Of a stretch of DNA of 64,000 nucleotides, positions 36,835 to 45,212 are shown piece after piece. The stretch spans positions 810,640-874,639 of the forward strand of contig NZ_CH724148.1 in the NCBI RefSeq assembly GCF_000153225.1. The letters run 5' to 3'. The DNA comes from Polaribacter irgensii 23-P. GTDB taxonomy: Bacteria; Bacteroidota; Bacteroidia; Flavobacteriales; Flavobacteriaceae. The position numbers and the translations under genes were made by a program. The number at the start of each line of letters is the position of its first letter. Position 1 is the stretch's first letter. The notes beneath the pieces are model-generated. The model saw only the letters and a program-made list of their open reading frames with translations, did no database searches and was not told the origin of the DNA.

Positions 36835-37272
36835 TTACAAACCTGCACATGCTATTTTCTCAACCCTATCTCCATGCCTGCCGCCTTCAAAATCTGTAGT
36901 AAGAAAGATATCTACAAAACCAATGGCCTGTTGTAAAGAAACAAATCGAGCTGGGATAGTAAGTATGTTAGCATTATTGTGCTGTCTTGTAAGCGCTACT
37001 AATTCGTTATTCCAACAAAGTGCCGCACGAATTCCTTGATGCTTGTTTGCGGTCATTTGTGCGCCATTACCACTACCACATAAAATAATACCGAAAGCGG
37101 CTGTACCATTTTCTACTGCAGTTGCAGTTGGGTGAATTGCATCTGGATAATCCATGGAAGCATCTGTATCTGTTCCAAAATTTAAAACTTCATATCCTTT
37201 ACTTTCTAAGTGTTTGATAATTTCAAATTTATATATTGTTCCCGCATGGTCATTTCCAATAGCAATTCTCAT
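36835..37272 (-). CDS. rpiB: Ribose-5-phosphate isomerase B
   Basis: Interconverts ribose-5-phosphate and ribulose-5-phosphate in the pentose phosphate pathway. 145 residues with NDHAG (7-11, phosphate/sugar contacts), the catalytic Cys65 within ILCGSGNG, and WNNELVALTRQHNNANIL. Length and motifs fit RpiB rather than the related LacAB. It lies on the far left side of the proposed replication origin and is transcribed away from it. Confidence 0.95.
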   Translation of the reverse strand: MRIAIGNDHAGTIYKFEIIKHLESKGYEVLNFGTDTDASMDYPDAIHPTATAVENGTAAFGIILCGSGNGAQMTANKHQGIRAALCWNNELVALTRQHNNANILTIPARFVSLQQAIGFVDIFLTTDFEGGRHGDRVEKIACAGL

Positions 37273-38018
37273 AATTGATTGATTTTAATTTAGTTGTGTT
37301 CCACAAAAATACAGAAACTAACGGTTATCAACAGTTATAAACAGTTTAAATTTATACAATATTAATAAGTCTTTAATTTCTAACTCTTTAGTCTTTTAAG
37401 TAATTGTTAAGAAGTTGAAATGAAAAAAGAATAAGTTTATTTGGTAATTATAAATATTATTACAATACTCAGATGACTTAGACATACACAACTTTTTTTA
37501 TGAGTTTTTGGTAAAAGTTTATGAACATAAATTTTACATTTTATTTACATAATTCACTTATTAGTTATTGATAAAAAGGAGTTCATAAAGGTTTATAACT
37601 TTTGTTAACAACTGTATTTTAATATTGATATTTAAGCTTTTATATCGTTGACAACATGTAGATGTTTTTTAATAAGTCAGAATAAAGAAATTTTTCACAC
37701 ATTTTTGTTGTAGCTATTCACAAGCTATTATGAACAACATTGTTTTTTAAAATTTAATAAAAGAAAAAAGTATTATAGTATAGAATGTTAATAAGTGTTA
37801 AATTTTAAAAAAACAACAATGGTTTTTCTCAAGTCTTACTTGAAAATATTTTACGGTATTTTAAATTTGATTGCATTTTTGACAACAGTCAAGTATACTG
37901 CATTCATACCAATTTACTTTTATCTGCTTGAATAAATGATATCATTTTTAAAGAGACTTACAAAAAAAATTTGTTTCACAAGTTTTTTGTCGTCTACAAT
38001 TTTTCTAGAAATTTTTTT
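37273..38018. other. oriC: Probable chromosomal replication origin (oriC)
   Basis: Very AT-rich, non-coding, between rpiB and a decayed gene. DnaA-box-like 9-mers of the form TTATnAACA occur at 37325-37333 and 37335-37343 (tandem), 37519-37527 and 37728-37736. Weaker relatives are at 37566-37574 and 37580-37588 (minus), 37691-37699 and 37714-37722. TTGTTAACAA at 37602-37611 is palindromic. AT-tracts at 37742-37820 could unwind. The plus strand shifts from C-rich (35941-36000: 5 G, 15 C) to G-rich (39301-39360: 19 G, 7 C) across it, comparing genes of the same orientation. parS-like sites lie 11.5-13.5 kb away. Confidence 0.72.
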
Positions 38019-38767
38019 TTAAATATGCAATAAAATACTTATCACGTGTGCGCTTTTAGTAACGGTGAAATCCAAGAATTCCGCATTCATTCTAACCTCT
38101 TTTATTAGTTGTATTCCATCCTTGGATATTTACAGATTTCAAATAAAATCTCGAAACAATGCACTTCGATTACTTTGTCTTTGTAAATAAGTTTTAAAGT
38201 GCTTCTCTTATGTAAAAACTTACCGAAGAAAGCACTCAATAAATACGTAATAACGCCAAATATTTTTAGTGTATTAAACTTATTTACAACATAACCATTA
38301 CATTCTACACCAGCAACATGATTAAAATAAATAGTTGTCCTTGTTGTTTTTAAAAAGCCAACATATTGCAGAGATGTTTACTTTTGACAAATATATTGCA
38401 TAAGTTTTTTAATTTTATTAGTAATATTAGATGTTTTAACTCAATCGTTACCAGTTCCTAAAGGAAGGACTGCAATAGTTATATTAGAACTTTTTACATA
38501 CCTTTGCGCTATTATTCCTTTAACTACGTGATGTAGCGTTCCATCTTCAGCAATAGAAATAATATTTTTAAAACCTTTTTGAATGGCTTCTTGTATCAAT
38601 TCAATCTCGTGTTTAAAAAACTTTGTAAAGGCAAACGAGTAATTTATATTTTTTTGTTTTAATGCTTGCTGAATTTCTTTCCAGCGTTTTTAAAAAATCT
38701 GATATATAGAAGTAGGGTTTGCAATAGCAATCCAAGAATTAATATTGATAATATCAATATGAGACAT
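38019..38767 (-). pseudogene. Decayed diacylglycerol/lipid kinase (DagK/YegS family) gene
   Basis: Minus-strand frames spell out a lipid kinase in pieces. From the ATG at 38767: ANPTS, then a stop (TAA, 38692-38690), then KRWKEIQQALKQ, YSFAFTK, EDGTLHHVVKGI and VLPLGTGND followed by TGA (38443-38441) where the family has Trp. A frameshift follows, and from about 38347 another frame reads YFNHVAGVECNGYVVNKF and ITYLLSAFF before two stops at 38107-38102. A third frame (about 38062-38019) reads LDFTVTKSAH. The nucleotide-binding GGDGT has become AEDGT. At 749 bases it is shorter than an intact gene (about 890), so deletions are likely. Confidence 0.85.
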
Positions 38768-38908
38768 AATAAATAAATAAATGATGTGGAAAATTACAAA
38801 ATAGATTGATAACATATTTTTTACAAAAAATCTATTGAATAATTGTAATTTGCAAAAGTTATCGATGTATTTTAGAATATAAATCGATGCATAAATAAGA
38901 GTAAAAAA

Positions 38909-41131
38909 ATGACAAAAAAGAAGAGTAAGATATATAAAAAGAAAGGCAACGTTGTAAAAGACTTGACAAAAAATATATTTAGAATTTTAAATGAAGATAG
39001 TAGCAAGTCTTATAATCATAAGCAAATGGCTGCTAAATTAAAAATTTCAGATACAGATGGTAAAAACCAAATTATCCAGAAATTAGTAGAGTTAACCGGT
39101 ACTAAAAAAATCAAGGAGATAGAGCGGGGCAAGTTTCAAATTAATGCAGATAGAAAATATTCTATAGGTACATTAGATATCACTTCTAATGGGAATGGCT
39201 ACTTTATTACTGAGGATTACGATGATGATATATTCATTCCGAACAACAGTCTTGGAAAAGGATTGCATCAGGATACAGTAAAAGCATATGTATACAAAAA
39301 CAGAAGCGGTAAAAAGATGGAAGCAGATGTTGTGGAAGTTTTAGAGCGCGCAAAAACTGAATTTGTTGGAGTTTTGCAAAAAAACAAAAATTTTGGTTTT
39401 GTAATTCCTGATAACAACAAGATGTATGCAGATATATTTATATCTGAAAATAATATGCAGGGTGCCGAGCATGGAGATAAAGTGCAAGCTAAAATCATTG
39501 ACTGGCCGCAAAATTCTAAAAATCCTTTTGGTAAGATTATCACTGTTCTTGGAAAGCCCGGTGAGCACAATACAGAGATGCATTCTATTTTATTAGAATA
39601 CGATTTGCCATATGAGTTTGAATCTGAGGTAGAAAAAGAAGCAGAAAACTTATCCATAGAAATTACCAAAGAAGAGATTTCTAAACGTAGAGATATGCGT
39701 AAGGATTTAACATTTACGATAGATCCTAAAGATGCTAAAGATTTTGATGATGCACTATCATTCAAAAAATTAGAGAATGGCAATTTCGAAATAGGAATTC
39801 ACATTGCAGATGTTTCACATTATTTAGAGCCTAAAACAATTTTAGATGATGAGGCGTACAAGAGAGCTACGTCGGTTTATTTAGTAGATCGAGTGGTTCC
39901 AATGTTACCAGAAATGTTGAGTAATGGCGTTTGTAGTTTAAGACCCAATGAAGAAAAATTAACTTTTTCTGCTGTATTTGAAATCAATCAGAAAGCTCAA
40001 ATTATTAGTCAATGGTTTGGAAGAACTGTTACGTATTCAGATCAACGTTTTGCGTATGAAGAAGCACAGTCAATTATAGAAAATTGTAAATTATCAGACA
40101 GTATTTCTCCATATACAATGCCAGCAGATACTTCTATTATAGACAAAGAATATCAAGTGACTCCAGAAATTGTAGCAGCAACTTTAAAATTAAACGAACT
40201 TTCGAAGATTCTCCGTAAAAAAAGAATGAAAGATGGAGCAATTTCTTTTGATCGTGTAGAGGTAAAGTTTGATCTTGATAAGGAAGCGAATCCCGTGGGC
40301 GTTTTCTTCAAAGAATCTAAAGATGCCAACAAGTTGATTGAAGAATTTATGCTTTTAGCAAACAGGAAAGTAGCAGAGTTTATTGGATTTTCTAAAGGAA
40401 AAGCTACTAATAAAACGTTTATATACAGAGTTCACGATGAACCTGACGTAGAGAAATTAGCTTCTTTACAAAACATGGTCAGTAAGTTTGGTTATAAAAT
40501 AAATACAGATACCAAAGAAGCAACATCAGATTCTTTAAATCAATTATTGAGTGATGTGCACGGAAAGCCAGAATCTAACATGATTGAAACGTTGACAATA
40601 AGAACGATGTCGAAAGCTGTTTATACGACTCAAAATATTGGACATTACGGTTTGTCTTTTGATTATTACAGTCATTTTACATCGCCAATTAGACGGTATC
40701 CAGACATTATGACACACCGTTTATTGCAGCATTATTTAGAGGGCGGAGATACACCGAAAGCGCTGTCTTACGAAGAAAAATGTAAACATTCTTCTAAAAG
40801 AGAAGAGTTGGCATCTAAAGCAGAAAGATCATCTATTAAATACATGCAGGTAAAATACATGCAAGATCATAAAGATGAAGTCTTTGAGGGTGTAATAACA
40901 GGAGTGACAGAATGGGGAATCTATGTAGAAATTGCTACTAATAAATGCGAGGGTATGGTTCGTATTAAAGATATAAAAAGTGATTTTTATATGTTTGATG
41001 AAAAGCAATATGCGATTGTTGGAAAATCAACTAAAAGAATGTATCAATTGGGGGATGATGTAAAAATTCAAGTGAAGAAAGCAGATCTAGAGCGGAAACA
41101 TTTAGATTTTAATCTAATAGAGGAGGAGTAA
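38909..41131 (+). CDS. rnr: Ribonuclease R
   Basis: Processive 3'-5' exoribonuclease that degrades structured RNA. 740 residues: an N-terminal basic winged-helix region, cold-shock domains, the RNB catalytic domain with metal-binding Asp272, Asp278, Asp280 and Asp281 (IDPKDAKDFDDAL), the IGHYGLSFDYYSHFTSPIRRYPD block, and a C-terminal S1 domain (FEGVITGVTEWGIYVEI). It is the first intact gene right of the proposed origin and is transcribed away from it, on the leading strand. Confidence 0.96.
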   Translation: MTKKKSKIYKKKGNVVKDLTKNIFRILNEDSSKSYNHKQMAAKLKISDTDGKNQIIQKLVELTGTKKIKEIERGKFQINADRKYSIGTLDITSNGNGYFITEDYDDDIFIPNNSLGKGLHQDTVKAYVYKNRSGKKMEADVVEVLERAKTEFVGVLQKNKNFGFVIPDNNKMYADIFISENNMQGAEHGDKVQAKIIDWPQNSKNPFGKIITVLGKPGEHNTEMHSILLEYDLPYEFESEVEKEAENLSIEITKEEISKRRDMRKDLTFTIDPKDAKDFDDALSFKKLENGNFEIGIHIADVSHYLEPKTILDDEAYKRATSVYLVDRVVPMLPEMLSNGVCSLRPNEEKLTFSAVFEINQKAQIISQWFGRTVTYSDQRFAYEEAQSIIENCKLSDSISPYTMPADTSIIDKEYQVTPEIVAATLKLNELSKILRKKRMKDGAISFDRVEVKFDLDKEANPVGVFFKESKDANKLIEEFMLLANRKVAEFIGFSKGKATNKTFIYRVHDEPDVEKLASLQNMVSKFGYKINTDTKEATSDSLNQLLSDVHGKPESNMIETLTIRTMSKAVYTTQNIGHYGLSFDYYSHFTSPIRRYPDIMTHRLLQHYLEGGDTPKALSYEEKCKHSSKREELASKAERSSIKYMQVKYMQDHKDEVFEGVITGVTEWGIYVEIATNKCEGMVRIKDIKSDFYMFDEKQYAIVGKSTKRMYQLGDDVKIQVKKADLERKHLDFNLIEEE

Positions 41132-41212
41132 TTTTGAGTATAATAAATTGAATAAGAAAGAAGTTTAATAGTATTATTTATTAGTTTAGGCATTGAAATT
41201 AAATTGTTAAAT

Positions 41213-41905
41213 ATGAAAAAGATAAGTTTTGTTTGTGCATTATTTTTTAGCACACTATTTTTTGCACAGTCGACTGTAGTTCAAAATATAGGAGATTTTA
41301 CAACTTTAAAAGTATACAACGGAATTGTAGTAGAATTAATCAAATCTACGGAGCAAAAAATTGAAATTACTGGTGAAAAGTCTGAAATAGTAAAGATTAA
41401 GAATGTAAATAAAACATTGAAACTATCCTTGCCTTTTTCTTTAAAGCCTGCAAATAATTTTGCAGATGGCATGGTTTTAATAAAGCTGTATTACAATAGC
41501 AATATTAATTTAATTGATGTAAATCAAGGAGCAACTTTGACAGGAAAGGACTTTTTTCAGGATAAGGTAGAATTAAATGCGCAAGAAAGAGGTTTTATCA
41601 ATTTAACCGTAAAGACAACCTATCTCGTTATTAGAGCTACTTCTGGTGGTATTATTAAAGCTTCCGGAACCACAAAAAGTCAAGAAGTAGATGTTGATTT
41701 ATACGGTATTTATCATGGTTTTAATTTAGAATCTTTGGGAAATTCTCATGTAAAAGCAGGGACGGGTGCAAAAGCAGAAATTTCTGCGGTAGAAACTTTA
41801 AATGCAAGCGTTAGTTTTGGTGGTACCATTTTTTATAAGGGAAGCCCAACAGTTGTAAAAGATAAAAAAGTCATTGGCGGTATCATAGAGCAAAAGAATG
41901 AATAG
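41213..41905 (+). CDS. GIN-domain (DUF2807) secreted protein
   Basis: 230 residues with a signal peptide (KKISFVCALFFSTLFFAQ) and the beta-helical head-GIN autotransporter-like adhesin domain of Bacteroidota: FTTLKVYNGIVVELIKS, then repeated short strands such as VNQGATLTGKDF and ATSGGIIKASG. Role unknown, probably periplasmic or outer-membrane associated. The ATG at 41213 is preferred over a TTG at 41204. It may be read together with rnr, 81 bases upstream. Confidence 0.85.
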   Translation: MKKISFVCALFFSTLFFAQSTVVQNIGDFTTLKVYNGIVVELIKSTEQKIEITGEKSEIVKIKNVNKTLKLSLPFSLKPANNFADGMVLIKLYYNSNINLIDVNQGATLTGKDFFQDKVELNAQERGFINLTVKTTYLVIRATSGGIIKASGTTKSQEVDVDLYGIYHGFNLESLGNSHVKAGTGAKAEISAVETLNASVSFGGTIFYKGSPTVVKDKKVIGGIIEQKNE

Positions 41906-41941
41906 TCTACTTACAAAAGAGCTGCATTGCAACCTTTTTTG

Positions 41942-41949
41942 TATCTTTG
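41942..41949 (+). promoter_or_regulatory. Promoter -7 element of tatA
   Basis: TATCTTTG matches TAnnTTTG and lies 22 bases before the tatA ATG, implying a leader of about 15-20 bases. No convincing -33 element is visible. Confidence 0.55.
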
Positions 41950-41971
41950 TAATTAATAAAATTAATAAAAT

Positions 41972-42163
41972 ATGAATAGTTTATTTATATATTTTGGAAT
42001 GATTGGTGGGATGCAAATCGCGATAATCGTGGTGGTTGTTTTACTTTTTTTTGGAGGAAAGAAAATACCAGAATTAATGAAAGGTCTAGGAAGCGGAATT
42101 AAGGAGTTTAAAAATGCGGCAAAGGAAGAAGAGCCAGAAGATAAAATAGAAGAAAAGAAGTAG
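41972..42163 (+). CDS. tatA: Twin-arginine translocase subunit TatA
   Basis: 63-residue pore-forming component of the Tat pathway for folded proteins. One membrane helix (about 12-28), the FGGKKIPEL hinge and an amphipathic helix (31-50) followed by an acidic/basic tail are diagnostic. tatC is not in the window; a second TatA/B-type gene is at 56044-56325. Single gene with its own promoter and terminator. Confidence 0.93.
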   Translation: MNSLFIYFGMIGGMQIAIIVVVVLLFFGGKKIPELMKGLGSGIKEFKNAAKEEEPEDKIEEKK

Positions 42164-42186
42164 CCTTAAAGTAAGGTATATAATAA

Positions 42187-42221
42187 AAAACTCAACCTGC
42201 TTAAGCGGGTTGAGTTTTTTT
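42187..42221. terminator. Bidirectional terminator between tatA and the SPFH gene
   Basis: ACTCAACCTGC-TTAA-GCGGGTTGAGT forms an 11-bp stem with one G-U pair, flanked by A on the left and T on the right. Confidence 0.88.
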
Positions 42222-42247
42222 GTTATGTAGAATTATTTTGATTTGTC

Positions 42248-43174
42248 TTAAGCGTCTAAGTTTTTGGTTTTATTATTTTTCATTGCTTCACCAATTTGAT
42301 TACTTGCAGTAAAGCTAGCAACCATGTCATTTAACATTGTACTTCCTGCTTGTGGCGAATTTGGAAGTAATATTAAATTACTATTTGTTTGTTGGCCTAT
42401 AGATTGTAAAGTATCGTAATGTTGTGTAACAACAATTAAAGCGGATGCTTCTTGTGAATTGATACCAACTTTATTTAAAACCTCTACAGACTCTTCTAAA
42501 CCGCGTGCAATTTCACGTCTTTGATCTGCAATACCCTGGCCTTGTAATCGCTTGCTTTCTGCTTCTGCTTTTGCGCGCTCTACTATTAAAATACGTTGCG
42601 CATCTCCTTCGTATTGTGCTGCAACTTTTTCTCTCTCTGAAGCGTTGATTCTGTTCATGGCTATTTTTACTTGGGGATCAGGATCAATATCGGTAACTAA
42701 GGTTCTAATAATATCAAAACCGTAGTCCATCATAGCGTCATTTAGTTCTGCTTTTACCGCAAGTGCAATGTCATCTTTCTTTACAAAGACATCATCTAAT
42801 TTCATTTTAGGAACTTCTGCCCGCACAACATCAAAGACATAAGATGTTATTTGATCATGTGGATAATCTAGTTTATAAAAAGCGTCATACACTTTATCTG
42901 CGAGCACTTTATATTGAACAGAGACTTTCAATTTTACGAAAACGTCATCAAGTGTTTTTGTTTCAATGATTACGTCCAGTTGTTGAATCTTTAAACTCAA
43001 ACGTCCTGCAACTTTATCGATAATAGGTATTTTTAAATGTAGACCTGAAGGTCGAACAATCTTAAATTTTCCAAAACGTTCTAAAATGGCTGCAGTTTGT
43101 TGTTTTACAGTAAAAAATGAGGCAAACAAAATACCTCCTAATAGGATTATAATAATAATAGGAATTGTTGGCAT
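42248..43174 (-). CDS. SPFH/band-7 membrane protein (stomatin/QmcA type)
   Basis: 308 residues with an N-terminal membrane anchor (IPIIIIILLGGILFASFF) and a band-7/prohibitin-homology domain (AILERFGKFKIVRPSGLHLKIP, then QLDVIIETKTLDDVFV). A coiled-coil rich in AEAESKRLQGQGIADQ leads to oligomerisation, and the C-terminus (VVTQHYDTLQSIG, NLILLPNSPQ) is typical of QmcA-like proteins. Such proteins scaffold membrane microdomains and proteases. No NfeD partner is adjacent. Confidence 0.88.
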   Translation of the reverse strand: MPTIPIIIIILLGGILFASFFTVKQQTAAILERFGKFKIVRPSGLHLKIPIIDKVAGRLSLKIQQLDVIIETKTLDDVFVKLKVSVQYKVLADKVYDAFYKLDYPHDQITSYVFDVVRAEVPKMKLDDVFVKKDDIALAVKAELNDAMMDYGFDIIRTLVTDIDPDPQVKIAMNRINASEREKVAAQYEGDAQRILIVERAKAEAESKRLQGQGIADQRREIARGLEESVEVLNKVGINSQEASALIVVTQHYDTLQSIGQQTNSNLILLPNSPQAGSTMLNDMVASFTASNQIGEAMKNNKTKNLDA

Positions 43175-43315
43175 AGCTTTAATTTTAAATTATTTATATA
43201 CGTAAAGATACGAAATTACAAAATGAGATGTGTGAAGTTGTGTTCAGAACATTATCACAAAAAATGGGTTTTATCGTTTTTAAAAATGGAAAATTTATTG
43301 GAAGTATATGAGAAT

Positions 43316-43345
43316 AAAAAGCCTCTCTAAATTTTAGAGAGGCTG
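43316..43345 (-). terminator. Terminator of gltX
   Basis: AGCCTCTCTAAA (43320-43331) pairs with TTTAGAGAGGCT (43333-43344); on the minus strand a T run follows. It lies 23 bases past the gltX stop. Confidence 0.85.
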
Positions 43346-43367
43346 GCCTTTTTAGAAATATTGAAAA

Positions 43368-44888
43368 TTATAGCTTTTCAATAGCATATCTGATACGTTG
43401 AATGCTTTCTTCTTTACCAATTAAATTTATAATGTCAAATAGATGTGGTCCTGCTAATTTGCCAACTAAACTTATGCGTAAGGGTTGCATTACTTTACCG
43501 AAGCTAATTTCTTTTTCTGCGATCCATTCTTTAACGGCTTTTTCTGTATTTTCTGTTGAAAACGTCTCAATTTTTAGTAAAATATTTATTACTTCCGTCA
43601 TTAACAATGCTGTTTCAGGTTTCCAGTTTTTTGCAGAAGCCTTCGGATCGAATACCGTTGGAGCTTCAAAAAAGAAGTCAGATAAAGGCCAAAAGTCTTT
43701 TACAAAAACAGCTCTTTCTTTTATGGATTCAACAACTTTTAAAACAAATTTCTTTTCAGCATGTACTCCTTTTTCTTCTAGAATAGGAATATACAAGTCT
43801 GTTAGAACTTTATTATCAGTTGTTTGCATGTATTGCTGGTTAAACCAATTCGCTTTGTCTGGGTTGAACTTCGCACCTGATTTGCTAACGCGTTTTAATT
43901 CAAATTCTTGTACCAATTCTGCCAAGGTAAAAAGCTCTTTCTCTGTTCCTGGATTCCATCCTAAGAAAACCAACATATTGATAAAAGCATCTGAAAAATA
44001 ACCATCCTCTTTATAACCGCTAGAGATTGTTCCTGACGTTTCATCAACATATGCCAAAGGAAATACAGGAAAACCTAGTTTATCACCATCTCTTTTACTT
44101 AATTTTCCTTTTCCTACGGGCTTTAAGAGCAGGGGTAAGTGTGCGAATTTTGGAGCATTCCAGCTAAAAGCTTTGTACAACAGAATGTGTAAGGGCATGG
44201 AAGGAAGCCATTCTTCACCGCGTATAACGTGGCTGATTTCCATTAAATGGTCATCAACGATATTTGCCAAATGGTAGGTAGGCATACCGTCTCCTTTAAA
44301 TAAAATTTTATCATCTAAGGTGTTGGTATCAATAGTAATATTTCCACGAATTTCGTCTTCCATTCGTAAGATTTCGTCTTGGGGTGTTTTAAAGCGAATT
44401 ACATAATTATTTCCATCCTTTATTTTTTCCGTTACTTCGGATGTAGTTAATACCAAAGAATTTACCAAACTTCCTTTTGCTCTGTTGTGCCAATTGTAGA
44501 CAAAGGTCTTACCAACGTTTTCATCATCTTTTCTATGTGCATCTAGTTCTTCTGGAGTGTCAAAGGCGTAGTAAGCCCATCCAGTGTTAATTAGAATGTC
44601 TGCATATTCTTTGTATAATTCTTTGCGTTCAGATTGTCTGTAAGGACCGAATTTTTCGTTTTTTCCAGGACCTTCGTCAAAAGGAATGTTGCACCATTCT
44701 AATGCATCTACAATATATTGTTCTGCATTTTTAACATACCGTGTTTGGTCAGTGTCTTCAATTCTTAAGATAAAAGTACCCTTGTGCTTCTTAGCAAATA
44801 AATAATTGTATAAAGCCGTTCTTACACCACCAATATGAAGTGGTCCTGTAGGACTCGGTGCAAAACGAACACGAACATTAGATTCCAT
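43368..44888 (-). CDS. gltX: Glutamyl-tRNA synthetase
   Basis: Charges tRNA-Glu (and possibly tRNA-Gln in a GatCAB pathway). 506 residues, class I: HIGH motif as LHIG (17-20), KMSKS motif as KLSKR (262-266), GEEWLPSMPLH between them, and a C-terminal anticodon-binding helical domain. Single gene with its own terminator. Confidence 0.97.
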   Translation of the reverse strand: MESNVRVRFAPSPTGPLHIGGVRTALYNYLFAKKHKGTFILRIEDTDQTRYVKNAEQYIVDALEWCNIPFDEGPGKNEKFGPYRQSERKELYKEYADILINTGWAYYAFDTPEELDAHRKDDENVGKTFVYNWHNRAKGSLVNSLVLTTSEVTEKIKDGNNYVIRFKTPQDEILRMEDEIRGNITIDTNTLDDKILFKGDGMPTYHLANIVDDHLMEISHVIRGEEWLPSMPLHILLYKAFSWNAPKFAHLPLLLKPVGKGKLSKRDGDKLGFPVFPLAYVDETSGTISSGYKEDGYFSDAFINMLVFLGWNPGTEKELFTLAELVQEFELKRVSKSGAKFNPDKANWFNQQYMQTTDNKVLTDLYIPILEEKGVHAEKKFVLKVVESIKERAVFVKDFWPLSDFFFEAPTVFDPKASAKNWKPETALLMTEVINILLKIETFSTENTEKAVKEWIAEKEISFGKVMQPLRISLVGKLAGPHLFDIINLIGKEESIQRIRYAIEKL

Positions 44889-45212
44889 TTTTTTCTTTTT
44901 TGAAAGATCAAAGATAGCTCTTCTTAAAAGAGAACGAAAAAAAGAAAGCGAAAAAAGGGTTTATAGATTAAGGCTGTAATAGCATTCGTCTTTTTTTTAG
45001 CTTACAACAGTGCTCTTTTTTACAATCAATTTTAGACGTTTGTTTTCCTTATTTAAGAAGGCGGTTTTATTTACTGCAATGCTGTATGTGGCTTTTTTTC
45101 TTAATTAAAGATTAGGGTTTGTTTTAAAAAGGTTTCTGTACTGGGCCGAAATACATACTTTTCAAAAGTTCTTTGTGTATTCTGGTAAAAACAGTATTTT
45201 TAATATCAAATT
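44889..45212. other. 324-base divergent spacer
   Basis: Between gltX (minus) and the DUF4175 gene (plus). It must hold both promoters, but I see only weak matches to TAnnTTTG (for example GTTCTTTG near 45170). No hairpin, repeat or coding frame stands out. Confidence 0.4.

Noticed and set aside
39268..39783. 171-codon antisense frame inside rnr
   Set aside because: It lies wholly within the conserved rnr coding region and is Ser/Leu/Phe-rich, as expected of a shadow frame.
43402..44001. 199-codon antisense frame inside gltX
   Set aside because: Overlaps a well-supported synthetase domain; low-complexity, serine-rich shadow.
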